64,000 nt of DNA from Craspedostauros australis. Taxonomy: Eukaryota > Bacillariophyta > Bacillariophyceae > Mastogloiales > Achnanthaceae. Shown here piece after piece: positions 12,355 to 24,899 of the stretch. The notes beneath the pieces are model-generated. The model had not been told where the DNA came from and made no database searches. It saw only the letters and a program-made list of their open reading frames with translations. The DNA lies in contig JAMXDE010000026.1 of NCBI GenBank assembly GCA_026770025.1, positions 434,001 to 498,000 of the forward strand, given 5' to 3'. The first letter of the stretch is position 1, and each line of letters starts with the position of its first letter. The position numbers were made by a program, and so were the translations under genes.

Positions 12355-12507
12355 TGACAGCTTTCGCTTCGCTTCTTGCTACTTACTAATCGTATTAATA
12401 GAAAATACTGGTCGGACAACTCACAATAAACACATAAGAGCTCCGACCAGGGCACGCAATTTATTGCGTGCCAATACGTCGGCAGCAGTTGCTTGTGCAC
12501 CCTGACA
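12355..12507 (-). repeat. Solo-LTR relic of the element D family
   Basis: Read in reverse, this 153 bp block matches the element D LTRs from end to end, including the pair GGTCGGAGCTCTT and TGAGTTGTCC. It begins TGACAGCTTTC and ends CCTGACA. The flanks CTTGC and TTTGC are a five-base pair with one mismatch, as expected of an old target duplication. It is clearly more diverged than the D LTRs, so it is an older insertion reduced to a solo LTR. Confidence 0.7.
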
Positions 12508-13150
12508 TTTGCCTCCATTCGCCAGTTTGCCTCATGTTGTAGCATGGTGGTCGCGGTGGTGGCGCTTCTGCCATCACGACAAGAACTCGCGACGGGCTTA
12601 GTTGATGCTTGTGCAGACTTTGTTTGGTGACAATTTTGTTGTTGTTTGGCAAATTGGGCGAATCGAGTCGTGTTCCTCTTCACGGATTGTCCGAGAATTC
12701 TGGCCATTAATTGCATACAACCTCTTTTTCGAACTAACTGTCCGATTATGACAGGCAATAATACATGTTGTATGTAATTTACCGTTGTTTCCAAAATGCC
12801 CGTTCACCGTTGTTGCCGAACCAAGATTTCGGATAGTCTAATTCGGACGAACAATATGCGGACAATTGTCCGCTTCACTACATGGAATAAAATCACCAAG
12901 AGAGTTGAAGTTCCATAAGGGACAGACTATCTCCAACTTTTGATGTCCCTCGCCGATGCCTGAAATTCTGTTGGTATACGGTCAGATGACAGACAGAGCA
13001 GCAGCAAATCCTCATGTTCGCAGCCTCTGCGGAGACAAACAGAGAAAACATAATAATTCCATCTCACACACAACACACACACATAACACACACACACACA
13101 CACATCCAGGCAATCCCCTGTTTTTTACCGATCATTGTGTGTGTATATAT
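12508..13150. other. Non-coding stretch with R fragment and CA repeat
   Basis: No gene is seen. At 12903-12930 there is a short fragment of repeat R in reverse (core TAAGGGACAGACTAT). A CA-rich microsatellite lies at about 13064-13105. The right edge is the TATATAT target of the TIR transposon. Confidence 0.55.
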
Positions 13151-13519
13151 GACCCACTCGAGTGAACGAAGGTGCAGTCGTGCCTGATCATGACTTAAAC
13201 TTTAACAAAATAAGTACATATTCGGAATCTACATAAAATTCTGTCGAGGGGTATTTAATTTAAAAATCGGGAGAGTTGTGGATCAAAAGTTATAGACCTT
13301 GCAATAGTTTTGGTCTTCGGGCATTGTAGACCTTCCTTAGACTTCGCCGGGTATCGCCAAAACTCGCTGATGATGTCACACCTGTTCCTATTTTGAATTA
13401 TTTGTCGCTTGCAATCTGGTTCTGACACGATTCACAATTTCCCACGTCACATTTTCCTTCAATGTTTCCGCACTTTCGACTGCTTGTTTTGCCGCATGTG
13501 GATGCAAATCATCATGGAT

Positions 13520-14441
13520 TTACTGCAACATTTCGTCTTCCTTGGCTCTGCACCGTCCAAATTCATCTTCGTCACAACCAGAATCATGCAACGTTGGTTG
13601 CGCACTGGTGCTCGCAGCCACACTTACCATTGTGCACTCCATCGTGTCAGCGGTTTTTGACTTCTTTTCTTGTTCTTTTTTGAACTTGAGATAGTCCATG
13701 GTGAGGTATGCTTTTTCTCTCAGTGGTGATACGTGTAGTTGAGCGTGCCAGTCTGTTTTCACCCGTTCCATCGTCATCAGTTGTTGGCGTGCGTTGTACT
13801 TCGACATTCTGTTCCTTGAGTCATGGCAAGCAAGTACGCAGATTTTGATCAGCTCTGCCAACACATAGTCAGGATAGGCTCAAACGATTGACTCTTCTTT
13901 GCGGTGCAACCCAGTGTTGCAACAGGAGGAAGATCCATAGCAGCAGTTGTTTCCTTCCACATCGCGTCGTGATCAACAGTTTCCATGAGGTTGTTGCGGA
14001 GGGCTGTATTAAATACATTCACTTCACCCTGTTTCACACTCTTCTGGGCTTTACGCCTCATCTTGCCATTTTGTATCCACTGGTACTGGTTGGGGTGACT
14101 ACTTGTGGTCTTCCTTCACCGTTGTGCCAAGTTTGTTCACAACGGAGCACTCCCAAGCCTCTTCCTCCACCATTTTGGCATCAGTGACATTCGAAGTGTC
14201 AAGTAACCAAGCTTTCTCATTCTTGTATTGAATCTTGTGAGTGTTGGGAACACCAAGCATGTTTGCAGCCCATTGAGGTCTTGGGATCGTACAGTGAGTC
14301 AGCCACTTGCCCTTCAATAGGGAAGCGTCAACCAGCAACATCGTGGTGCCTTTGATGTCTCCAAATCGCAGGGCTTTCAAGATGATCGCCATCCCTTCCA
14401 TCGCTGTCGCCATCACCTGTTGCCTCATCACCATTGCTATC
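13520..14441 (-). pseudogene. Coding remnants of the TIR transposon, left part
   Basis: Minus-strand open stretches (14441-14099, 14061-13849 and 13864-13520) run end to end in changing frames. Visible pieces include LLVDASLLKGKW, a Trp-rich segment and a Lys/Glu-rich tail with Cys and Asp clusters. I do not recognise the family; position suggests a decayed transposase or accessory protein. The frame changes mean it is no longer a single open frame. The copia D insertion lies directly at its upstream edge. Confidence 0.4.
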
Positions 14442-14446
14442 CCTGC

Positions 14447-14609
14447 TGTCAAAGTACACAAGTAACTACTGAAGACGTGTTGGCCCATTGTTGCATGCCC
14501 TGGTCGGAGCTCTTGTTCTTTTATTGTGAGTTGTCCGAAGACAATCCCCCGACCAGTATTTTGACATATATGACTAGAAGAGATGTAAAAGGTACAGAGA
14601 AAGCTGTCA
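14447..14609 (-). repeat. 3' LTR of element D
   Basis: A 163 bp block starting TGTCAAAG and ending GCTGTCA. It pairs with 20132-20293 and is preceded by the target duplication CCTGC. Confidence 0.9.
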
Positions 14610-17600
14610 CGCCCCTTGATCTCAAGGTGGACCACTGTAGAACAGGGTTATGGCAAGAAGTGTTAGTGTTGGCCTCACCAATGCCTTGGTGAGCATGTCA
14701 GCAAAGTTCTGAGCTGATTGGACGTGGACTGGAACCAGTGTCCCAGCTCCCACAGCCTCACGGACTCAGTGAAATGATATTGCCACATGCTTCTTTTGCA
14801 ATAGGCTGTCTGCAATCGTCGTTTTCGAGATCACCACATTGTTGTCGCAGAATGTGACCGTCAGTGATTGGACGTGGACTCCCAGCAATCGGAGTGCGTA
14901 TCGGAGTGCAATGATTTCTTCCGTCACTGATCGCATCGTGTTGAATTCTGCTCCATATGTAAACGTTGTGACTGATGTCTGCCGCGTGCTCGAGAAGTAC
15001 ACAGGCATCCTGCCAAGGAAAAGGATGATCCCAGTGTTTGATTGGCATGTGACAAAATCGTGCGCATGGTCAGCATGGACGAATGCATACATCGGCAGCT
15101 CCGGATAGATTGGCTTCGGTGATCAGTCATCGACGTCCTCCTGTGCCTCAGGGTATTCTTCCTTCATTTGCGCCACCAATTCTAGGTTGGACGGTATCGA
15201 GTTGAAGTTGTCGAATATCATGGGTCTGGAGTCGATTTGTGTTCTGAGTGTGGACTTGCTCTTGAGATAGCCCCATACCTTGAGTGCTCTCGCTAGATGT
15301 CCTTTCCGTGGTGATGCAGTGGATTGAGAGAGTGAAGAAGCCGCAAAGGCGACGTCGAACCATCCAAGTTGAATGACCCAGTTCAGCATGCTGATGAGCT
15401 GCTGGAACTGTTGGTGTTTGTTTGGGGTGAGTAGTTCGGAGTCATCCATTTCCGGATGGTCCTTGTTCCACATGGGAACATGCTGGTCATGGAGTGTTCC
15501 AAGCTGCCGTTCAACGTTCTCCATCGCGTTCGCGATGTATTTGTCACATCCAACGCTCCATTTGTCCTTCGCATTCCTGGAATCGTCGTTGCCCAGATAG
15601 TATTTGGGTGGTCCAATGTCTTTGATGGTGTAGATTTGCTGGACGGTCTTCATGTATTGGTCTGGTTCTTTTGCCATGATCTTGAAGTCATCGACATGCA
15701 TGCATATGTAGTCATACCCAGTGTCGCCCCTCCACTTGATCCATACGTCCTGGTCATGCTGTGATAGAGAGAACCCCATGGATGAGAGTGTATTTGCGAA
15801 GTGAGCATGGAATCTATGCACGCTCGATCAGAGTCTTTACAACACCTTCCTGAGTACGATTGTCTGACCCTCTCTGTAATCGAACTCTTTTCCTGCCCTT
15901 GCGTACATCTTCTTGTTGGTGTAGGCAGTGACAACTGCATTCCCCACATTGCCGCAGAGTTGCTTCAGCTTGTTTGCATCCGCGATGACATCGAGTATCT
16001 GTACACTGGTTAATTTGATTGTGGACAAGTATACTCTGATATTGTCAGCAAGTTTGATGAGGTGACCGCCGGCTACCAGCCGCCCCTTGCGCCGCAGATC
16101 CTGTTTCACAGCAAACATGAGCCAGAGCTTGGTGCTCTGGTAGTACGATGAAGGTTGGTGAGTGGATGGATGGAATTCAAAGCAATCGAGGTCAATCAGA
16201 GCGTCGATCTCTTTCTTTGCTGCGTTCTTCCACAATGTGTTGCCATTGGCTTCGTCAAGTTGGAGTGCGTGTCGCATGTTGCGTGGCACTTCTACACCGT
16301 ATTGGAATACTGTAGCGAAGAAGTCCCTGTTCGGCTTCTTCTTTCTTGGTCGTATGCGCCTCAGGATGGCGATACTGTCGTTGTTGTCGACTGTGAAGAT
16401 GTGCATGCGCTCGATTCGTCGCATGCGTCTGCGTATCGAGCGAACAGCGTGCTTTGCCCATTTCAGTATTGTCATTGACTGTCGTTTGTGCCTGACATGC
16501 GGTTTTGGCTCGTTGGCAATGATGTATCACGCCACGAGCTCGGGATGGTCTGCCCTCAGGATGTTGTATCGGAACCATTGAGTTTCATCGTTGTCCCATT
16601 TCACATTGAGATGGAGATGTCCGTCTTGGAATGAGTGGCCTGCTATGGATGCAATTTCTGGTTCGCTCGTATCGTCTTTTGCGATCTGATTTTGGAACAT
16701 CCAATCATGCTCGCGCTCAGCCAGAGTGTCGATACGCCCCGGAATCCGCTGCTGGGGAGGATCTGGAATCCTCGCTGCTTCATAGTCATCGGATTCTCTC
16801 AAGATGTCTGCAGTTGAGAGCTTGTCTTCCCCTTTGCCATTGGATATCATGCTCGTAGGCCCGCTGTTGTGGTTGTTGTTGTCGTCAATGATGACATTCT
16901 GCTGACCGAACCATCAGTCGTCATGCGGAATAGCATTTTCGTTGACCATGACGCCCCTGACCTCCAGTGGTCCCTCCTCAGGAATGCGAGCAGCCGCCCC
17001 CGACCGCACGGGAATCGCGTCAATGGCCTCACGGACCTGTCAAGCGAGTTGCACCAGCATCGTCTTGGTTCGCCCTCGTTGCCCCAAGTTGTCTCTGGTA
17101 ATAGGGTGTATGAGATCGAGGCGTGCGATGCACTGAACTTCCTTGTCAGTGATTTGCGGAGCACTTGCGTCTTCTGCAATTCGTGGTTCCACAATGTTCT
17201 GTACCAGGGCGGTGCCTTTGGTTACGTCGTCGCCCCATGGCAACCATATGTTGTACATGAAAGGGTCTCCATGGTCCCATGCGATTCCCAGGAAGTAACC
17301 TGGTTTGAATGGGTGATGTGGAAACTTTGTCATCGGCTCGAAATACCAGACCTGTTGAAAGAACGTGAACCTGAACATGGAGATGTCCAGAGCGTTCCTG
17401 TGGAGCAGTTCAATGGGATTCTTCCATTGGATGCTCTCCTTCGCCATGTAGTTCGATACATTGATGGCGTGTTGTACCGTGTAGCACCAGAAGGTGAGCG
17501 GTACGGACGCCGCCCAAAGCAATTTGTATGCGTGTCGCTTGATGTCGCCGATTGCCTGCTCCGCTCGGTTTTGATTCTGATTCATGGAAGCAGTGAAGGA

Positions 17601-20131
17601 GTGAAGGAGTGCTTGATCATGTACCGCATCGTCACAGCCTTCCATTCCTTGACGGCTTGGACCTGTGAGTAGTCCAAGATGAGTAGGTCAGGTGCCCTGA
17701 CCTGCACGATGAAATCGGTGAGCACCACTGGCGCCATCGCCTCTCGTCGGAGTGGCTTGGTCCAGATGGATTTGGACTCGCTGTGTGCAAAGGGCTGGAA
17801 GCACTTGTAGTGTTAAATGGATGGGACCGTGGAGAAGAATGGATCGGTTTCCACTCTTCCCTTGATTTGGTGTGGCCGTAGCGCGCCCGCTCGCTGCGCA
17901 TGGTACTGCCTCGGGATGAGTCTTGACTCCGCCTCGATGGGAGTATCAGCCAACTGCGTCGATGCTGCTTTCGTTTTTTCGACCACCTGTTGTGGGAGAT
18001 GCCGGAAGACCTTGTTGAAGTCAACACTGGTGTGGGATCGCCAAATGCGTCTGTGTCTGTTGCATATAGTAATATGCTTAGTTTGAGTTAGCTTGCGAGC
18101 TGTCGGTTTGCGAATTGGGATGCGCAGGGTATTGCTGTCATGATTGGCCAGCGGGATGCTGATGTCGCCAGATGATATCCGTTGCTGCCTGTTGTATTGT
18201 CGAAGCCGATCGTAGATGCTGATGTCAGACGTGCGCATGTGGTGTGTATTGAACAGCAACTGCATCTGCTGTGGATGCTTGTCAAGAGCCATGTAATATG
18301 CCTTGATGAGGATCACTCCGCTTTCTGGCGGCTTGTACGCTGCCACTGCGTCAACCATCGGAAACGTCTCGATTTGCGAGTCCACTGTTGCCACTTGGGG
18401 TGGAACTGCTGCTGGTGATTTTGGGCTACCACCCATCCAGACTCATGAACAATGTCGCCGTTCGCGCCTGAATCTAGAATGATATAGCCATGGCTACTAT
18501 TCGTTACTCTTGCCCGTCGAATCGTGTCCTCTGTATGCGGGTCGGCGCTTCTTGGACGCGACTCTCGTAGCGTATCCGGGGTCGTATGCCCTGGCCCGCT
18601 CTCCGCGGCCTTTTGCGTCAAGTCCACACTGTCTTGTCCCTTGATGCATAAGGTGACCTCCGACTGCTGGCACGAAGTGCCCATCATTGGTTGTCAGGAG
18701 CCTTTGTCACATGGTCCATACTTCTTGGTTCGATTGGTCTTGTTGCCAAATCTGGTGCGCTTGTTGGGTTTGCGCTGAGCGTGCTGCTCCTGGGTCTTCG
18801 CGCACTCAGCGGGTTTGTTGCACTTGAACGTCTCCTTGCTGATGAGCTCTCCTGTCTTGCGGAAGTGTCGCGAGGATTCCACCACGAGCACTTGTGCTGG
18901 GGTGGGAAGGCTTCTGAATACAATGTCCGGTAGTCGGTACATCGGTGGTTTCTTGCGATCCCCGGATGTAGATTCAAACGGTCACTTGCGGTCCGTTCGC
19001 CTGTCCTTTTGGTGTGCGCGTCGATTGCGCCATGGAGATCTGTCGATCTCCGCGTTGGAGAGGACCTTGTTGTGCTTCATGAGAGTCTCGCGGACCCAAT
19101 TGAAGGACTCGTCTGTCTCTTGGAGGCGAGAGACCGTACTAGTGAATCGCTCATCGCGAATGTTGCGAAAGAATCGTGCAATCTTCTGCTTGTCGCTCAT
19201 TGCCTTTCCGTTGTTTTCTATTGCCTGAACAGACATGGAGAAATCATTGACGAACGCGCTGAACGGTCCAGATCCGTCGTAGACGAGTTTGGACAGTTTG
19301 TCTTCCTCTGTTGCCACAATGTCAGCCCTGTTCTCAGTGGATTTGTATGTACGGATGAGGGCCTGGAAGGCTGCATGACCGCTGTCTCTTTCCGCAAGGA
19401 GCATGTAGTCAGCGTGTCCTTTGCACGTTTTTGAGTTGAGCACTGTGTAGAACTGGGTGTCGACGTCCTTGTGGTAGTGGGCCTGGCGTGTCTCTTGCAT
19501 GTAGTCTGCATATCTGGTCGTGACCGGCTGGCGGATGAAGTCAATCTTCCACTGGTACCATTCGATGTCGAGTCCGCTGAATGGCTCCACCTCTAGCAGG
19601 GTGACTTTGTCATACTTCCATCCAGTTGATGTTGATGGCGATCGGTGTACTTCCAGTGGGCGTCTTGGTGAGTGTACCACAACCTTGCAGCTCGTTGCCT
19701 CAGCGAGTTCTCGATTGGCGGCTTCCTTCATCGCGAGTTTCAATTGCATTTGGGTTGCCTTGCTGGCGACAGGAGTCTCGATGGTTGGTACCTCATATCC
19801 GGTTGTTGTAGTGAACTCGTTGATGGCCGCCCAATTGGTTGCTTGGTCGATTTGCCGTTCTTTCGTGAAAGCGAAGATGCGAAGGATGTTCTCAATGTTG
19901 ATCGAGGTGAGTGTTGGTGAGAGAGCCAGCGCTTGGATGATGATTTTTGTCTAGACTCTTGATGGCACGTTCGATCCTTCTGAGTTGCTTGTTGATGACC
20001 TCCATTTCTTCGTCATCGAGGTCAGCAAGTTCCTTGGTTATGGCTGTCAAAGCTCGGTTGTTGATCGGTCTCGCTATGGTGGCTGATGTTGTAAAGGTGA
20101 TAAGCTTGTTGGTAAACCACAACTCTTATTC

Positions 20132-20293
20132 TGTCAAAGTGCACAAGTAACTACTGGAGGCGTATTGGCCCGTTGTTGCATGCCCTGGTCAGAGCTCTTG
20201 TTCTTTTATTGTGAGTTTTCTGAGGACAATTTCCAACCAGTACTTTGACTCATATGATTAGAAAAGAGGTAAAAAGTATGGAGAAAGCTGTCA
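20132..20293 (-). repeat. 5' LTR of element D
   Basis: A 162 bp partner of the block at 14447-14609, with about 20 differences. It is followed by the second copy of the target duplication CCTGC. On the element's strand its 5' end is on the right. Confidence 0.9.
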
Positions 20294-20298
20294 CCTGC

Positions 20299-21001
20299 CA
20301 TCGTCACCATCGTTTCTCTTACCAACACCACCTTCATTGCCATCACCGTTACCTTCCATGATGGGATCATTCAGGTTGCTTCCCCCATCACCATCTTTGT
20401 TGCCATCACCACCATCGTCCTTGACAACAGCATTGCTGTGGCTAGCACCACCACCTTCATTGCCGTGGTGGCGACCATAGCCACTGACAACGCTATCCTG
20501 GGCGTCATCACGGCTGTCAATGTCAATGCTGCCCCAATCAACACCACCGTCGCTGTCAGCATCATTGTGGCCATCGAATGCATGGCGGATAACGCCATGT
20601 CCATCATGAAATAGGAGTAGTACCTTTGTGTGCAGTCTGGGGTAGCCGTCGTCAAAAATGGAATGGTTGATGTAGATCTTCATGAACAAGTTGAAAAACG
20701 CAGATGATAGTTGAATTGGATAGATCGCCCTGATTATTTTTTGTCGATGGCATGGATGATACCAATGGAGGGTTGTTGACAAACGGGATGACGACGAGGA
20801 CCACGTAGCATGTGACGAACAAGTCAATTCGCATGCACAAGAAGCTGCAGGAGAATCAAGACAACCAAGTGCGGGAATCAGAGAATAGCGCAATGAAATG
20901 CCCATCATGAAAACATCAAGATAGTGACGTTGCGATGGGAAGAAACGCTGACGAGGTGCATATCGCCAAAATATAACCGTAATTAACCGAAAAGACACCA
21001 T
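20299..21001 (-). pseudogene. Coding remnant of the TIR transposon, right part
   Basis: An open minus-strand stretch upstream of the D insertion. It has a hydrophobic, His/Phe-rich first half and an Asp/Gly/Asn-rich second half (repeats of the type GDGNEGG). Joined across the CCTGC duplication it borders the remnants at 13520-14441. It is not recognisable as any family and may be partly non-coding simple sequence. Confidence 0.3.
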
Positions 21002-21108
21002 CGAAATATTAAGTCACGAACAACCAAGACCCATTTCCGAAATTTGAGGAGGAAAAATAACACGGCGTTGTGCGTGGTAGATAAGGGTGTATAACTCTTG
21101 AAGCAAAG

Positions 21109-21902
21109 TGTTGGAAATCCGGGGTTATAGATAGAGTCTAATGCTTATTAAACTGTACCGTTTTAGAACTGTGAGAACAACACACTCATTTCTCAAATCG
21201 TCAACTCGTTTGCCCATGATGCTGTTGGTGGCCTCCTGTAGTTGCCCCTCATAATCATCATTGCAATCTCTCTCTCTGTCATGCCCATTTCATTGCTCAT
21301 GACAAGTGCATTTCACCATGCTTGTCTCCTGAGATATCGGTCTACACTCCTGAGGTGCATGCATGCTGATGCTTGATTCATTCCCTTCTCATCAGACATC
21401 CATCACTCATTCAGTACACTCATCCGTGTTGTTCACTCACTCCTCTCACATGCTCATCGACAATCACACTTGGTCAGAACATGGAGTTCTGGCACGATCA
21501 GTCCAGTCCTTCGATGTTGTTCCAGTCCGCGCTTTGTTCTCCTTCGCTGGTTCTCTGTCGGTCACGTAATCATGTTCTGGGTTCCGAGCGATTCAATCCG
21601 TGATTGCGTTCTTGCATAGATGTTTCAGGTTAACCGGTCAACCCTCATGCTTGGAACACTTCGGTGTTCCAGTCTCCCTTTCACATCCATCGTTCGCCAT
21701 ACCAGTTCGTCAATCCACTCAAACCATGTCTCACGATTAGTCTGTCCGTCGTCCGTCATACTCTTGACACATAGAGGAGGAGGTCCACAATAGACTTGGG
21801 AGCGTGTCCGACTTTGATAGATCGGTGAGTCTAATTTTTGGTATTATGGGAGGTGCGGCAATCTAGAATAATACGACATAGTCGTACCCTCGATTCCTGA
21901 CA
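21109..21902 (-). repeat. Solo LTR of the element B family
   Basis: A 794 bp block starting TGTTGGAAATCC and ending TTCCTGACA, like the element B LTR but with no internal region beside it. It is flanked by GCAAAG at 21103-21108 and 21903-21908, an exact target duplication. It arose by LTR-LTR recombination after insertion into the TIR transposon. Its length differs from the B copy (670 bp), so internal indels separate them. Confidence 0.85.
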
Positions 21903-22046
21903 GCAAAGGTCGGATGAAGACCATTTTTATATGGATAAGATCGCACGGTGGTCTAGATTTTGTTATTATATGTCATGTTAAATTTTATGAAAATATGAGT
22001 CACGACTAGGCGCGACTGCACCTTCGTTCACTCAAGTGGGTCATAT

Positions 22047-22707
22047 GTGTTTTGATTTCTGTGGTTCGTGTCTGACGGTTTCCGACAGTTAACTGTTCAA
22101 ATGCATGCCACAATATTACTATATCCGTGCATGGGAATGCCAACTCCAAACATTTGTCGGTGGACACGTGTCAGCTGTGCAACGTTTGGGTTTGTTACAC
22201 GTCAGCCACACCCAACGTGCTCGCGAAATCATTTTTGGCGAACATGTCACCAACAACTGACACTTGTCACGACCCCATGCCACACCACCATGCGAAACAG
22301 CACCGTCATTGCTGTTTTCATCTCTGTTTTGTGTGTATCAAGGCCCCTTGATCATGCTCCATCGCTGCTCTCGTGCCCTTGCACTCGCGCTTGCAGCACT
22401 TGCACTGCCTGTATCTCTTTGGCTTGCAATCTTTGGCTCACAAGCACCACTGATGAAGAGACATCGAAACCTACTCCTGGGTTTGGTGATTGCCGCCACT
22501 GACAGGCACCAGCAACAACATCTACAGTAACCACTAATTCGCAACAACCACAACACACCCGCGTCATACTGTACAGTTTGCTTTTGGGATTATCTGATAT
22601 TCACTGTCGCTGTGGCACCCACACCACACACACGACACACATGACACACATCCGTATCATCTCCCGATCATCACAAATTCAACTAATGACACAAAACCAT
22701 CTGACTT
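22047..22707. other. Stretch without a recognisable gene
   Basis: Short overlapping frames on both strands are Ala/Leu-rich or His-rich and show no domain. No repeat shared with the rest of the window was seen. Confidence 0.5.
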
Positions 22708-22860
22708 AGTTGAGATTAAATAAGGGACAGACTATTGCCGGACACGGTATCCACCTCCGACAGGAGAAATTGTTGTTTTGGCGCGAAATCTTCCGACTTG
22801 ATCGACCACCACATGTTTTCTCCTCCTTTCTCTCCTCCATTCGCGAGTCCATCATGACGC
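22708..22860 (-). repeat. Dispersed repeat R, copy 3 (inverted)
   Basis: Reverse-orientation copy of repeat R. It begins AGTTGAGATTAAATAAGG and stays similar through a GGCGCGAAATCTTCCGACTT stretch to about CATCATGACGC. It is shorter than copies 1 and 2 and lies 0.4 kb from the end of the piggyBac transposase, so it could be part of that element's end. Confidence 0.7.
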
Positions 22861-23255
22861 AAGCATACCACCATACCATCACACTCGAATATACTATCCC
22901 TTTACCACCGGAGCTTAACGCCCATATTATGGGTGATATAATGACACTAGTTTTTAAACGAATTTTCCCTACCAGAGCCTTCGTGAAAACTTAGTCTGTA
23001 CTCCTCACAACTAGTGTTATCATGAGAAACTACTGATTTTTTGTTTGTGTCTGTTTCACTTCTTTCCATGGTATATATCCCAATGATCCCTACAGATATA
23101 GACTCAGCAGAAGCTACACATCCTAGTAACCCGTTTAGGTTTGGTTCCCTCCTTGCCAGAAAGTCTTGCATTTGCAGCCAGAAATGCACAGTATCTGCAC
23201 GTTTTTGCCCAATGTCCTTTCACAATAACTTGCTCATGTTCTCTGTCTTCTCCCA

Positions 23256-24899
23256 TCAATCTCGCTTCTGGGAGGGTGGGGTGTTTGTGCTCATTCTGTG
23301 CCTTGTCACTATGAGTCTAGGTACCTGGGAAGACAATCTTGTGCCCCTTGAACTCGATGTGGACGACTTCCTCACAAGGGCTTCCACCATCTCCAGCATG
23401 AATTCTTTTTGGGACAACCTCTCCTTTTTGTCTGCCAGATGACAATGACTGATCCATGCGTTCACTCTGAGGATATCCAGGAAATGGAACATGAGTGGCA
23501 TCCATATCCTCCTGCACCGCATGTTTGGACGATGATATGATATGAGCTGGTCACATTGGTCAACCCCACCCATCCAGTGATTGTAGTCATCAATCATTTT
23601 GGGAATGCGGATTCTTGCATTCCAATCATCTCCCCACACTGTCTTGAGATGCTTCTTGTTGATCCATGTCTCTCTTGGCTTGTGACAATCACGAACAACT
23701 GTCTCATTTCCATAGTGAACTGTGCTCACCATCAGGACGACGTTGTTGTCCACCCACCGAGTCACCACATGCTCATTTGGTTTGGTTCAGATGCACAAAC
23801 TGTTGAGCCTGTCATCCTCCACCTCCTTCACTGCCTTTGGAGGGAATCCGTTCCGATTGCATGCTGTGCCCAAGATGCCAATGCCCATCTGTCTTGACCA
23901 CTGCAGAACTTTCTTGGTTGTGAAGAAATTGTCCATGGTGACAACATGATGATGGCTTCGGTCAAGTTCATTCATCAACTCCTCCACAGTGTTGTTGATT
24001 CGTGTGGTCTTGTCAAGTCGACCTGCAGGTGGGATATGGTACATGAACCCAGTGCTTGAACAGCACAATGCAAAGAATTTGAAGCCTTCTTTGATTGGCT
24101 TCTGCTTCATCCGATGTGTCTGGGCTGATCGACCTTTGAACCACACCATCATTTCGTCAATGGCACATGCAGCTCCTGGTCTTGTACAGATGCGTTTCGA
24201 CACTCGATTTGTGTGGTTGAGGAGTGATTGCACCTTCCGATACCATGATCAGGTCAACTGAACACTGTCACTGTCCGTTTTGGCCTTCTTTCGTGCTGGC
24301 GGCTTCGTATCCAAGGCTTCAGAATTGTTCAACTCTGTAGTGTGGATGTTCAATGAAGCTGTGCTGATGGATGAAAATTCACTTCCTGATGCCATGGTGG
24401 TACTGCCTGCACATGCTCGCATGTCATCTTCATCAACATTGACCTGGATGAGTGTGGTGGAAGATGCTGTTGATCCGTTTTCATAGTCAGGAAGCTCTGC
24501 AGTGAAGTAGATGTGGCAGAAGATAACGTTGTATTGGTCCCTGCTCAGGTGAGTCATGAGTGTGTTTGATGGGGCAGATACACAGGTGGCACGCCAATAG
24601 TCCCTCTTGGATGGTGCAGTCCATACTCTCATGTAGTAATACATTGCCAGGAATATGTAAAACTTGGAAATTGTGATGGCAGGAGCCATGCTGCTGCTCT
24701 TCCGTAGATGATTGTTGGAATGCCGTTGGATTCTTTCCATCAATGTAGATTGAAATATGATCTCCAGAAGGCTGTCCACTGTTGTCTTCACATTTCGGAC
24801 GCCAGCAAATCTCGGCTTGTGATTTCCAATTGGTAGGGGAGAGTATGGAGGAGGAACCGTTGTATTAGCATTCTGCTTTATTCCGCACAGCTCTCTCTC
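23256..24899 (-). pseudogene. PiggyBac transposase, inactivated
   Basis: One minus-strand frame runs from about 24899 to 23256 and carries the piggyBac layout: an N-terminal helical region (FYIFLAMYYYMRVW), then the three catalytic aspartates in AIDEMMVWFKGR (near 24160), VVTMDNFFTT (near 23940) and DYNHWMGGVDQCDQL (near 23565). Members of this family (DDE_Tnp_1_7) cut and paste at TTAA. The frame is interrupted by two in-frame TGA codons (24249-24251 and 23787-23789); both could come from CGA by C-to-T change. No frameshift was noticed. A cysteine-rich C-terminal domain is not obvious. Terminal repeats and TTAA flanks were not identified with confidence; repeat R at 22708 is a candidate end. 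It is a relatively recent loss of function, since the rest of the frame is well preserved. Confidence 0.9.

Larger units (their letters stand above)
14447..20293 (-). mobile_element. Ty1/copia element D, full length but broken
   Basis: A 5.85 kb minus-strand element bounded by LTRs (14447-14609 and 20132-20293) and a perfect 5 bp target duplication CCTGC (14442-14446 and 20294-20298). Parts from its 5' end: gag (about 19749-18982); protease core LDSGANGD near 18470; integrase (about 17.9-17.0 kb); RT (about 16.5-15.2 kb) with the MHVDDF form of the YxDD box; RNase H (about 15.1-14.77 kb). All the expected domains can be traced, but the coding region is broken in several places, roughly six or more. 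The LTRs differ at about 20 positions (near 12 %), so this is an old insertion. It sits inside the TIR transposon. Confidence 0.9.
13151..22042. mobile_element. Old TIR DNA transposon, host of two nested LTR insertions
   Basis: The outer ends are inverted repeats. The left end reads GACCCACTCGAGTGAACG and continues AAGGTGCAGTCGTGCC; the right end, read in reverse, gives the same with few changes and stays similar for about 55 bp. Both sides are flanked by ATAT (13147-13150 and 22043-22046), a likely 4 bp target duplication, although the TA-rich context leaves the exact edge uncertain. Without copia D (14447-20293) and the solo LTR (21109-21902), the element would be about 2.2 kb. Its superfamily is not clear: a 4 bp duplication suits piggyBac-like elements, but the target is not TTAA. 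It is older than both of its guests. Confidence 0.7.

Noticed and set aside
23256-24899. TGA read as an amino acid (selenocysteine or code change)
   Set aside because: Intact host genes here, such as the isopropylmalate synthase and the secreted protein, end in TGA, so it is a normal stop.
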